51,342 nucleotides of DNA from Oscillospiraceae bacterium. Lineage in GTDB: Bacteria; Bacillota; Clostridia; Oscillospirales; Ruminococcaceae. A model generated the notes under the pieces. The model made no database searches and was not told the origin of the DNA. It saw nothing but the letters and a program-made list of their open reading frames with translations. The position numbers and the translations under genes were made by a program. Positions within the stretch are counted from its first letter, which is position 1; every line of letters begins with the position of its first letter. Shown in pieces: positions 40,628-48,638 of the stretch. The DNA lies in the NCBI GenBank assembly GCA_017518255.1, contig JAFWVK010000097.1, positions 1 through 51,342 on the forward strand. Direction: 5' to 3'.

Positions 40628-43024
40628 ATGGAATATGCAGCTCATATTAGAGAATCAAGCAAAGATATTCAAACTGTAGAAGATCATTGCCTGGAATCTG
40701 CTGCACTTGCTGCAAGATACGGTTCATTGATCGGCATTTCCAAAACAGCAGAACTTGCCGCACTCTTACATGATATCGGAAAAATAACGAAAAACTTCAA
40801 CTCCTATATACACGGTGAAGGATCCTTCCACCGCGGTGAACTCGATCATAGCTTTGCCGGTGCAAAATATGTAGAGGCAGCCATAGAACTGACGGATGAC
40901 AAGAATCTGAAAAAAACGGCTTCACTAATCGGACGCGTCATATTATCACACCATGGTTTACACGATTGGGTTGATAGTGATGCGAAAGATACCTATCACA
41001 CACGAATTTCCAAGAATGAATACTATGCTGAGATCATGCAGAATCTTCAGGAGGCATCGTTTCTGCCGGATATTCAAACGGCGCTTGAGGATGCAGCTTT
41101 GGAGATTATGCCGATCCGAAAAAAACTGAGGGTTCTTTCCGATCTGAATCACGACAGCAAACGAAAAAAAGAATCTTTTGCCTTTTACCTCGGTATGCTG
41201 GAGCGTTTGCTTCAATCCGTTTTGATTGACGCAGATCGGACAAATACCGCTGATTTTATGTCTGGCACAAAAACAGAAGTAGAATATGATACCCAGAAAT
41301 TATGGCAGGATATGCAGCAGCAGATGCAACAGAAACTGGATTCATTCGCAGGGAAAACAGACCGGATTTCCTTGCAACGTCAAAATATTTCTAACCGCTG
41401 TGCTGCGTTTGCTGCTCATGATGTGCACATCTGTAAGCTGATCGTACCAACAGGCGGTGGAAAGACACTTTCCTCGCTTCGGTTTGCGATTGAATATGCC
41501 ATTCAGCATCCAATTGAAAAAATTATTTATATTGCACCGTTCATGTCCATCTTGGAGCAGAACAGTGATGTGATCCGCGAAATTGCGGGAGAATCTGCTT
41601 TTTTGGAGCATCATTCGAATATGTTGGCAGAGGTATCTGAAGATGATGACCTTCTGCACGAATATGAGCTTCACACAGAAAAATGGGATTTACCGGTGAT
41701 CGCAACGACAATGGTGCAGTTTTTGAATGCGCTATTCTCCGAAAATACAAGTGCGGTCCGCAGAATGCACCGATTATCTCATGCTGTCATTATCATAGAC
41801 GAGGTGCAATCAATCCCGCTGAAATGCGTATACCTATTCAATTTGGCTATGAATTTTCTGTCTCAGATCTGCGGCAGCACGGTCGTGCTCTGCTCTGCAA
41901 CACAGCCGCCGTTTGATCTTCTGAACAGGTTTCCGTTGCTGCTGGATGAAAACAACAGCATGACCGGTGAAATTACAGAGGACTTTGATTTGTTCCGTCG
42001 GACAAGGCTGATCTGGCAAAAGAAAACCGGTGGATATTCCTATGACGAAGCAGCAGACTTTTGTGCAGAGCATTTTCGACAGCACGGTAGTCTTTTGACA
42101 ATTGTAAACACAAAAAGTGCTGCCAAAGAATTGTATATACGCTTAAAGGATATCCCTAATGCGAAAGTGTTTCATCTCAGCACGAATATGTGTCCGCAAC
42201 ACCGTCGGCAACAGATTGAAACAATGAAGCGGGCTTTGGCAGCAAAAGAACCTTTGATCTGTGTCACAACGCAACTCATTGAGGCCGGCGTGGATATTTC
42301 CTTCGCTTGTGTGGTGCGCTCGCTGGCAGGTATGGACAATGCCGCACAGGCCGCAGGGCGCTGCAATCGGAACGGAGAATACCAACAGAAATGTTCTGTC
42401 TATATTATGCGATTATACGAAGAAAAGCTCGGCAGCCTTACGGAAATCGGGGAAACGCAGAAAATCTCTGAGCAGATTCTGGATATGCCGGAAAATACTG
42501 ATTTTCTTAGCGTTCCGTTAATGTCTGACTATTATCAGATGTTATACCGCAATGCACAGAACCGAAAACATCGGGATGTGCTTCGGTATCCGTCTCCGGA
42601 TCCGGCATTTCAGGATCTTCTGGATTTGCTATCTCTGAATTATGACCGTGTCAAAATGACACGAAATAAAGGTTTGGAATTCTGCGGTCAGGCGTTCAAA
42701 ACAGCAGGTAGACTATTTGAGGTGATTGATTCTCGCACGACCGATGTGATTGTTCCGTACAATGAAGATGCAGAAAAACTGATTGCCGCCCTCGACAAAG
42801 AACAGAATCCGAAAGCTGTTGCAAAGCTGCTCCGGCAGGCGCAGAAATATGTGGTCAGCATTTATGACGGCGCGAAGCGGCAGCTTGACCGGGAATCTGC
42901 ACTTTATTCATTGTACTGCGGTTATGAGCAAAACTGTTCTGTTCAGATTCTGGATAAGCGTTTTTATCACGTCGATTATGGCATTACGTTGGAAGGCGGC
43001 GAGCACGAAATATTATTGCTGTAG
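40628..43024 (+). CDS. cas3: CRISPR-associated nuclease/helicase Cas3 (type I-C)
   Basis: A 798-residue effector nuclease that degrades DNA marked by Cascade. The start at 40628 follows GGAGGGG and lies just after the promoter; a longer open frame to 40427 begins before the promoter and is rejected. The N-terminal HD nuclease has LLHDIGKITKNF with H48/D49 and a later HSFAGAKY. The superfamily 2 helicase follows: VPTGGGKTLSSLRFAIEYA near 273-291, DEVQ box VIIIDEVQSI near 390, SATQPP, and motif VI region GMDNAAQAAGRCNRNGE. Both domains are intact. It is the first gene of the operon. Confidence 0.97.
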   Translation: MEYAAHIRESSKDIQTVEDHCLESAALAARYGSLIGISKTAELAALLHDIGKITKNFNSYIHGEGSFHRGELDHSFAGAKYVEAAIELTDDKNLKKTASLIGRVILSHHGLHDWVDSDAKDTYHTRISKNEYYAEIMQNLQEASFLPDIQTALEDAALEIMPIRKKLRVLSDLNHDSKRKKESFAFYLGMLERLLQSVLIDADRTNTADFMSGTKTEVEYDTQKLWQDMQQQMQQKLDSFAGKTDRISLQRQNISNRCAAFAAHDVHICKLIVPTGGGKTLSSLRFAIEYAIQHPIEKIIYIAPFMSILEQNSDVIREIAGESAFLEHHSNMLAEVSEDDDLLHEYELHTEKWDLPVIATTMVQFLNALFSENTSAVRRMHRLSHAVIIIDEVQSIPLKCVYLFNLAMNFLSQICGSTVVLCSATQPPFDLLNRFPLLLDENNSMTGEITEDFDLFRRTRLIWQKKTGGYSYDEAADFCAEHFRQHGSLLTIVNTKSAAKELYIRLKDIPNAKVFHLSTNMCPQHRRQQIETMKRALAAKEPLICVTTQLIEAGVDISFACVVRSLAGMDNAAQAAGRCNRNGEYQQKCSVYIMRLYEEKLGSLTEIGETQKISEQILDMPENTDFLSVPLMSDYYQMLYRNAQNRKHRDVLRYPSPDPAFQDLLDLLSLNYDRVKMTRNKGLEFCGQAFKTAGRLFEVIDSRTTDVIVPYNEDAEKLIAALDKEQNPKAVAKLLRQAQKYVVSIYDGAKRQLDRESALYSLYCGYEQNCSVQILDKRFYHVDYGITLEGGEHEILLL

Positions 43025-43054
43025 CACAACAAAAACTGAAAGGAGTGATCCGAT

Positions 43055-43828
43055 ATGGACAAACCGATTCACCGCAATACTGTTGAGTTTCAGGTCAGCG
43101 GGAAATATGCGCTGTTTACCGATGTGCTTACCCGCACAGGCGGCGAACGCTGCTCGTATATGGTCCCGACTTACGAGGCACTCAAAGGCATTCTGCATAG
43201 CATCTACTGGAAGCCCACTTTGATCTGGTATATAGATGCAGTGCGCATTATGACTCCGATCCGAACCGTGCGCAAAGGCATCAGGCCAATTAAATACGGC
43301 GGCGGAAATGACCTCGCTTACTATACCTATCTTGAGGATGTCTGCTATCAGGTACGGGCGCATTTTGAATGGAACCTGAACCGCCCCGAACTGGCATGCG
43401 ACCGCAATGAGAATAAGCATCACAACATTGCAAAACGCATGATTGCACGCGGCGGAAGGCGAGACATTTTCCTCGGGACACGGGAATGTCAGGGCTATGC
43501 AGAACCGTGTGTATTCGGAACGGGAGAAGGTGCATATGACAGTACCGGAGAGATTCCATACAGTCTGATGCTGCACGGCTTTACCTATGCCGATGAAGCC
43601 GAAAACGAGGACGACAAAGGACTGCTGACCGTCCGGTTCTGGCAGCCTGTCATGAAAAACGGAATCATTGGATTTCTGCCGCCGAAGGACTGTACGGTCA
43701 AGCGGCACATTAAGGAAATAGCAATCAAGCCATTCGGGCAGGAACACGGCAATTTCTCCGGCTTGAACGAACCGGAGCTGGATCTGCTGGGAGGTGATGA
43801 TCTTGAGCTGGACACAGGAGCTTTATAA
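43055..43828 (+). CDS. cas5c: Cas5c, type I-C Cascade subunit and crRNA-processing nuclease
   Basis: A 257-residue RAMP protein. In type I-C systems Cas5 replaces Cas6: it cuts pre-crRNA in the repeat and caps the crRNA 5' handle. The family N-terminus is clear (NTVEFQVSGKYALFTDVLTR), followed by SYMVPTYEALKGILHSIYWK and a central IRTVRKGIRPIKYGGGNDL. No cas6 occurs here, as expected. AAAGGAG precedes the ATG. Its end overlaps the cas8c start by 26 bp. Confidence 0.95.
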   Translation: MDKPIHRNTVEFQVSGKYALFTDVLTRTGGERCSYMVPTYEALKGILHSIYWKPTLIWYIDAVRIMTPIRTVRKGIRPIKYGGGNDLAYYTYLEDVCYQVRAHFEWNLNRPELACDRNENKHHNIAKRMIARGGRRDIFLGTRECQGYAEPCVFGTGEGAYDSTGEIPYSLMLHGFTYADEAENEDDKGLLTVRFWQPVMKNGIIGFLPPKDCTVKRHIKEIAIKPFGQEHGNFSGLNEPELDLLGGDDLELDTGAL

Positions 43829-45635
43829 AGTTTATGAGCAGCAGTGCGGTGTCGAACACAATGACGGCACAGTGCTCCTTCCGGTTTCGCATTCCACCGC
43901 AAATGCACAGATTGAGGTCACGCTAAAGCAGGACGGCAGCTTTGTTTCGGCAAGGACATTGACTCAAGAGGAAGGAAAGGATACTATTATTCCAGTGTCA
44001 GCCGTATCAGGAAAAAGAACGGGAAAAAATCCACCGCCGCATCCATTTGCTGATAAACTCTTTTATCTTGCAGGAGACATTGGACGAACAACAGAAGATA
44101 CAAAATACGAGCAATTCTTTGCTGCCTATATTGAACAGCTAAAGGCGTGGAATGATAGTCAATATTCGCATCCAGCTGTAGCTACTGTGTATACCTATTT
44201 ATCGAAACGGACCTTACTAACTGACCTTATCAACTGGCACGTTGTTGAATTAAAAGAAAAGCAAGAAGATAATAAGAAAACATTCAGCCAGGTTGTGCGG
44301 TTTTATATTCAATATTCAGATTATAATGCAGAAAGCCGAACATGGCTTGATTCAACAATGTACGATTGTTATATTGAATACGCATTGAGTCAGCAGGCAG
44401 AAGCACATATAGATCTTTGCTATTCGACGGGTAAACAAATGCCAATCATGAAAAACACAGAACATGCAAAGAATATTGTTTCATTATGTGCGAATGCAAA
44501 AATCATTTCTGCAAATGATACTGATGGTTTTACATATCGAGGTCGCTTTGCAAACTCAGCAGAAGCACTTTCTGTCAGTTATGATTTTTCTCAAAAGATG
44601 CATAATGCACTTCGTTGGTTAGTCAAACGACAAAGCATTCAATTCGGCAATACTTTTACGCTTGTTGTGTGGACGAGCAGTCTTTCAGATACTCCTAATA
44701 TCACAGATGCGGCGTTTTCGCTGGATGATGAACGCTTTGAGGAAACCATTTCGCCTGATACTGAGCCGCTTTACCGTGATTTTTTGCGCAAGCATATTTG
44801 GGGCACCAAATCATTTGAGATCGCATCAAAAGTAATGATTATGGGCATGGATGCAACCACCTCCAAAACGGGACGATTATCCATTGTTCTCTATGAAGAA
44901 CTGGAACACTCCCGCCTGCTGGAGCAACTGTGCAAATGGCATGAAGAAACCTCTGCTCTGCGATATGATTCGAAACATAAGGTCAGCCGTCTGAACTCAT
45001 TTGCAGTACGCGATATCATAAACTGTGCTTATGGTCTGGAAAACAGCAAAGGCTATCCTGAAGCAAAGCCGGAGGTCATCAAGGACAATGTGCTGCGGAT
45101 TCTGCCGTGTATCATCCAGGGACGGAAACTGCCAGCGGATATTATGCAGAATCTTGTAAAAAAGGCATCTAATCCGCTTGCATACGACAAATGCTTCCGC
45201 ACGGTTATGGAAACCGCCTGCGGCATGATTCGAAAATTCAATATTGACCGGAAGAAAGGGGTTATATCTATGGCTTATGATCCGAATGAAACCGACCGCA
45301 GCTACCTTTACGGATGTCTGCTTGCAATCGCAGATGCGGCAGAAAATGCTGCCTATGATGAAGCGGACAGTGGCAAGCGCGTGACCAATGCCAAGCGTTA
45401 CTGGAATATGTTTGCCAAGCGTCCGAATGCGACATGGGCGGTTATAGAAAAGCAGATCCGTGTTTACATGATCAAACTCGGTGCAAAAAGTATCCGCTAT
45501 GAGAAGATGCTGAATGAGATTATGTCAAAATTCAAGCTGAGTGATTTTTCGGATAACAGTCCACTTTCACCTGCTTATCTGTTGGGTTATCACCATTTCA
45601 ATGCTGAGATCTACAAGAAAAAAGAGGAGGATTAA
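43803..45635 (+). CDS. cas8c: Cas8c, large subunit of type I-C Cascade
   Basis: A 610-residue large subunit that reads the PAM and helps unwind target DNA. The start is taken as TTG at 43803: it gives M-SWTQELYKVYEQ, matching the family's MSW-x-x-LY-x-x-Y opening. It also lies 8 bp after GGAGG, whereas the in-frame ATG at 43797 is 2 bp from that site. KTGRLSIVLYEELEHSRLLE and the YLYGCLLAIADAAE segment are typical of I-C Cas8; the C-terminal helical part also supplies the internal small subunit (Cas11c) in this subtype. Base composition dips (more AT) between ~44050 and 44700. Confidence 0.95.
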   Translation: MSWTQELYKVYEQQCGVEHNDGTVLLPVSHSTANAQIEVTLKQDGSFVSARTLTQEEGKDTIIPVSAVSGKRTGKNPPPHPFADKLFYLAGDIGRTTEDTKYEQFFAAYIEQLKAWNDSQYSHPAVATVYTYLSKRTLLTDLINWHVVELKEKQEDNKKTFSQVVRFYIQYSDYNAESRTWLDSTMYDCYIEYALSQQAEAHIDLCYSTGKQMPIMKNTEHAKNIVSLCANAKIISANDTDGFTYRGRFANSAEALSVSYDFSQKMHNALRWLVKRQSIQFGNTFTLVVWTSSLSDTPNITDAAFSLDDERFEETISPDTEPLYRDFLRKHIWGTKSFEIASKVMIMGMDATTSKTGRLSIVLYEELEHSRLLEQLCKWHEETSALRYDSKHKVSRLNSFAVRDIINCAYGLENSKGYPEAKPEVIKDNVLRILPCIIQGRKLPADIMQNLVKKASNPLAYDKCFRTVMETACGMIRKFNIDRKKGVISMAYDPNETDRSYLYGCLLAIADAAENAAYDEADSGKRVTNAKRYWNMFAKRPNATWAVIEKQIRVYMIKLGAKSIRYEKMLNEIMSKFKLSDFSDNSPLSPAYLLGYHHFNAEIYKKKEED

Positions 45636-45638
45636 ACC

Positions 45639-46493
45639 ATGCTGAACCACAAAATTGATTTTTCGGTGATTATCACCGCAACAAACGCAAATCCAAACGG
45701 CGATCCGCTCAACGGAAACCGTCCTCGCGAAACCTTTGACGGCTGCGGCGAGATTTCAGATGTCTGCATCAAGCGCAAGATTCGCAACCGCCTGCAGGAT
45801 ATGGGTGAAAAGATTTTTGTGCAGTCCGACGACCGCTGCGATGACGGTTACGACTCTCTGCACGCCCGCGCAAGTCAGAATGCAGCGCTTAAAGAGATTA
45901 TGAAGGGAAAAAACACCGACCGCGATGCCTTTGCGCAGGCAGCCTGTGCGGAATGGATCGACGTCCGGAGCTTCGGGCAGGTGTTCGCGTTCAAAGGCGA
46001 TCCTGTTTCCGTGGGCGTACGCGGACCGGTTAGCATTCAGCAGGCTATCAGCATATCGCCTGTCGATATTATCAGTATGCAGATCACCAAGAGCGTCAAC
46101 GGCGAAAGCGGCAAAGAGAGCAAATCATCCGATACGATGGGTATGAAGCATCGTATCGCATTCGGGCTATATGTCATTCATGGCAGCATCAACTGTCAGC
46201 TGGCAGAAAAGACCGGCTTCTCTGAAGAAGATGCAGCCAAGATCAAAGAGGCACTCTGCACGCTGTTTGAAAATGATGCTTCATCCGCAAGACCGGAAGG
46301 GAGCATGGAGGTCTGCCGCGTATACTGGTGGGAGCATGACTGCAAAACGCCGAAGCTCAGCTCTGCTAAGGTGCACCGTGCATTGCAGATCAAGCTGCGG
46401 GACGGCATTTCTGCACCGCGCTCCTTTGATGATTATGATATTACACTTGCTGAGATCGAAGGCGTGAAACCTGAGATCATTGATTTGATGTAA
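45639..46493 (+). CDS. cas7c: Cas7c, backbone subunit of type I-C Cascade
   Basis: A 284-residue RAMP protein that polymerizes along the crRNA spacer. The diagnostic N-terminus is DFSVIITATNANPNGDPLNG then NRPRETFDG. GVRGPVSIQQAISISPVDII and a C-terminal LAEIEGVKPEIIDLM complete the family pattern. It starts 3 bp after cas8c with GGAGG upstream and its stop overlaps the cas4 ATG (TAATG), so expression is coupled. Confidence 0.97.
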   Translation: MLNHKIDFSVIITATNANPNGDPLNGNRPRETFDGCGEISDVCIKRKIRNRLQDMGEKIFVQSDDRCDDGYDSLHARASQNAALKEIMKGKNTDRDAFAQAACAEWIDVRSFGQVFAFKGDPVSVGVRGPVSIQQAISISPVDIISMQITKSVNGESGKESKSSDTMGMKHRIAFGLYVIHGSINCQLAEKTGFSEEDAAKIKEALCTLFENDASSARPEGSMEVCRVYWWEHDCKTPKLSSAKVHRALQIKLRDGISAPRSFDDYDITLAEIEGVKPEIIDLM

Positions 46494-47155
46494 TGTATCG
46501 CGAAGAGGACTATCTGATGCTGTCCGGCTTGCAGCATTTTGCATTCTGCCGCAGGCAATGGGCGCTCATTCATATTGAACAGCAATGGGCAGAAAATTTC
46601 CGGACAGCCGACGGAAGAATGATGCATGAAAATGCGCATGATGCGGATTTCCGCGAAAAGCGCGGTGATATAATTGTAACCCGCGCTATGAAGATTGCTT
46701 CTGCGACGCTTGGCATCAGCGGAGAATGTGATGTTGTGGAACTTCATAGGACTGCTGACGGTATTCAGCTTCACGGCCTAGACGGAACATATTGCGTCAT
46801 TCCGGTGGAATATAAGCGTGGGAAACCAAAAGAGGATGAGTGCGATGCTTTGCAGCTATGTGCGCAGGCAATGTGTTTGGAAGAAATGCTGAGCTGTGAT
46901 ATCCCGCAGGCATATCTGTATTATGGCGAGACACATCGCAGGCAGACTGTCACGCTTGATTTGATGCTGCGTGAAAGAACAACCGCGATGATTCATGAAA
47001 TGCACGATCTGTTTCGACGTCAGTATACGCCGAAAGTTCGGCGAAAAAAAGCCTGCAATGCGTGTTCGCTGAAGGATATCTGTTTGCCGGGTCTTGGTAA
47101 TAAACGCAGTGCAGCAGAGTATCTTTCAGAAGCGCTGAAAGGCGGAGATCTATGA
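46493..47155 (+). CDS. cas4: Cas4 adaptation exonuclease
   Basis: A 220-residue PD-(D/E)XK nuclease with a 4Fe-4S cluster; it trims prespacers and selects those next to a PAM. Cluster cysteines are visible: C19 in HFAFCRRQW and three near 187-196 in ACNACSLKDICLP. Nuclease residues lie in GISGECDVVEL and IPVEYKRGKPKE. Both ends overlap neighbouring genes (TAATG with cas7c, ATGA with cas1). Confidence 0.96.
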   Translation: MYREEDYLMLSGLQHFAFCRRQWALIHIEQQWAENFRTADGRMMHENAHDADFREKRGDIIVTRAMKIASATLGISGECDVVELHRTADGIQLHGLDGTYCVIPVEYKRGKPKEDECDALQLCAQAMCLEEMLSCDIPQAYLYYGETHRRQTVTLDLMLRERTTAMIHEMHDLFRRQYTPKVRRKKACNACSLKDICLPGLGNKRSAAEYLSEALKGGDL

Positions 47156-48183
47156 AAAAGCTGCTCAATACATTATATATCACGACACCCGACAGGTATC
47201 TTTCTCTGGACGGTGAGAATGTTGTCATATCCGCAGATAAAAAAGAAATAGCAAGAATGCCGTTGCACAATCTGGAGCGCATCATGGCATTCGGATGTTC
47301 TGGTGCATCACCGGCGCTGATGGGGAAATGCGTTTCAGAATCACGCGAGCTGGTGTTCATGTCTCGTTCGGGAAGATTTCTTGCACGAGTCGAAGGAGAA
47401 GTAAACGGAAATGTTTTGCTTCGGCGGACACAGTACCGAATGGCTGACGATCCACAGAAAAGCCTGATGATTGCCAAAAACATGATCGCAGCAAAGCTTT
47501 ATAACAGCCGTTGGACACTGGAACGGACAATGCGCGATCATGAACTGCGAATTGATCTGTCGTTGTTCAAAGAAAAATCGCAATATCTGCAAAATGCGAT
47601 CCAATCTGCAATGTCTGCATCGGACGCGGACACTCTCCGCGGTATTGAGGGTGAAGCGGCAAGCATCTATTTTTCCGTATTCGATGAGATGATCCTACAG
47701 CAGAAAGATGATTTCCGTTTTACAGTCAGAAGCCGCAGACCGCCCCTTGACCGTGTAAATGCGCTGCTTTCCTTTGCATATTCGCTGTGTACGGGTATGT
47801 GTGCCTCTGCTCTTGAGGCGGTCGGGCTTGACCCATATGTTGGGTTTCTGCACACAGACCGTCCTGGCAGAAGATCGCTCGCGCTGGATCTGATCGAGGA
47901 GTTTCGTGCGCTGATGTGTGACCGCTTTATCCTGACGCTGATAAATAAAAGGGCGATTGCACCGGAGCAGTTTGAGATGCACGAGGACGGAGCCGTTTGG
48001 CTGAATGACGAAGGGCGGCGGACGTTTCTGACGGCATGGCAAAAGCGTAAAGATGATGAGCTACGGCATCCGTTTCTGGATGAAAAGGTGCAATGGGGGA
48101 TGATTCCCTATGTGCAGGCACTGTTGCTGGCACGGTATCTGCGCGGCGATCTGGATGCTTATCCGCCCTTTTTATGGAAGTGA
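47152..48183 (+). CDS. cas1: Cas1 integrase
   Basis: A 343-residue spacer integrase of the I-C branch. The conserved active site is intact: E166 in RGIEGEAASIYF, H234 in FLHTDRPGRRSLALDLIEEF, and E249/E250 in the same stretch. The start overlaps the cas4 stop. It forms the adaptation complex with the following Cas2. Confidence 0.97.
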   Translation: MKKLLNTLYITTPDRYLSLDGENVVISADKKEIARMPLHNLERIMAFGCSGASPALMGKCVSESRELVFMSRSGRFLARVEGEVNGNVLLRRTQYRMADDPQKSLMIAKNMIAAKLYNSRWTLERTMRDHELRIDLSLFKEKSQYLQNAIQSAMSASDADTLRGIEGEAASIYFSVFDEMILQQKDDFRFTVRSRRPPLDRVNALLSFAYSLCTGMCASALEAVGLDPYVGFLHTDRPGRRSLALDLIEEFRALMCDRFILTLINKRAIAPEQFEMHEDGAVWLNDEGRRTFLTAWQKRKDDELRHPFLDEKVQWGMIPYVQALLLARYLRGDLDAYPPFLWK

Positions 48184-48187
48184 TGAA

Positions 48188-48478
48188 ATGTTTATTCTGA
48201 TTACCTATGATGTAAATACAGAAGATTCAGCGGGGCGAAAACGGCTGCGGCGAATCGCAAAGATCTGTGTGAATTACGGCATCAGAGTACAGAATTCTGT
48301 ATTTGAGTGTCAGGCAGATGCGGCACAATGGCGTGTGCTGAAAGCAAAGCTTTTGAGTGAGATTGACAACGAGAAGGATTCTCTGCGTTTTTATTTTTTG
48401 AATGACAATCAACGTGCAAAGGCGGAGCATCATGGTGCAAAAGGAACTATCTCCGTTGATCAGCCGCTGGTTTTGTAG
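48188..48478 (+). CDS. cas2: Cas2 adaptation protein
   Basis: A 96-residue ferredoxin-like protein; FILITYDVNTEDSAGRKRLR with the conserved strand-1 aspartate, then RIAKICVNYGIRVQNSVFEC. The start at 48188 is 4 bp past the cas1 stop region and gives the usual family length. It bridges Cas1 dimers. Its stop touches the leader's GTGCGAA inverted repeat. Confidence 0.96.
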   Translation: MFILITYDVNTEDSAGRKRLRRIAKICVNYGIRVQNSVFECQADAAQWRVLKAKLLSEIDNEKDSLRFYFLNDNQRAKAEHHGAKGTISVDQPLVL

Positions 48479-48638
48479 TGCGAACCGCAAGCTCACAGAA
48501 AAGGCACGGGGGATTCGCACCGCGTTTTGGTGTGTCATCTCCATACAGACCGGTATTTCCGCCGGAATACAAAAAGGAATTTGTCAAAGATGCTGACTTA
48601 GCAGAAGAGATTCTATTTCTGTTTTCGGCATTTTTGCA
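48479..48638 (+). promoter_or_regulatory. CRISPR leader
   Basis: About 160 bp between cas2 and the first repeat. It starts with GTGCGAACCGCAAGCTCACA, closing with ATTCGCACC: the GTGCGAA/TTCGCAC inverted repeat (48478-48520) is characteristic of type I-C leaders. AT-rich sequence follows up to the array. It directs transcription and new spacer insertion. Confidence 0.75.
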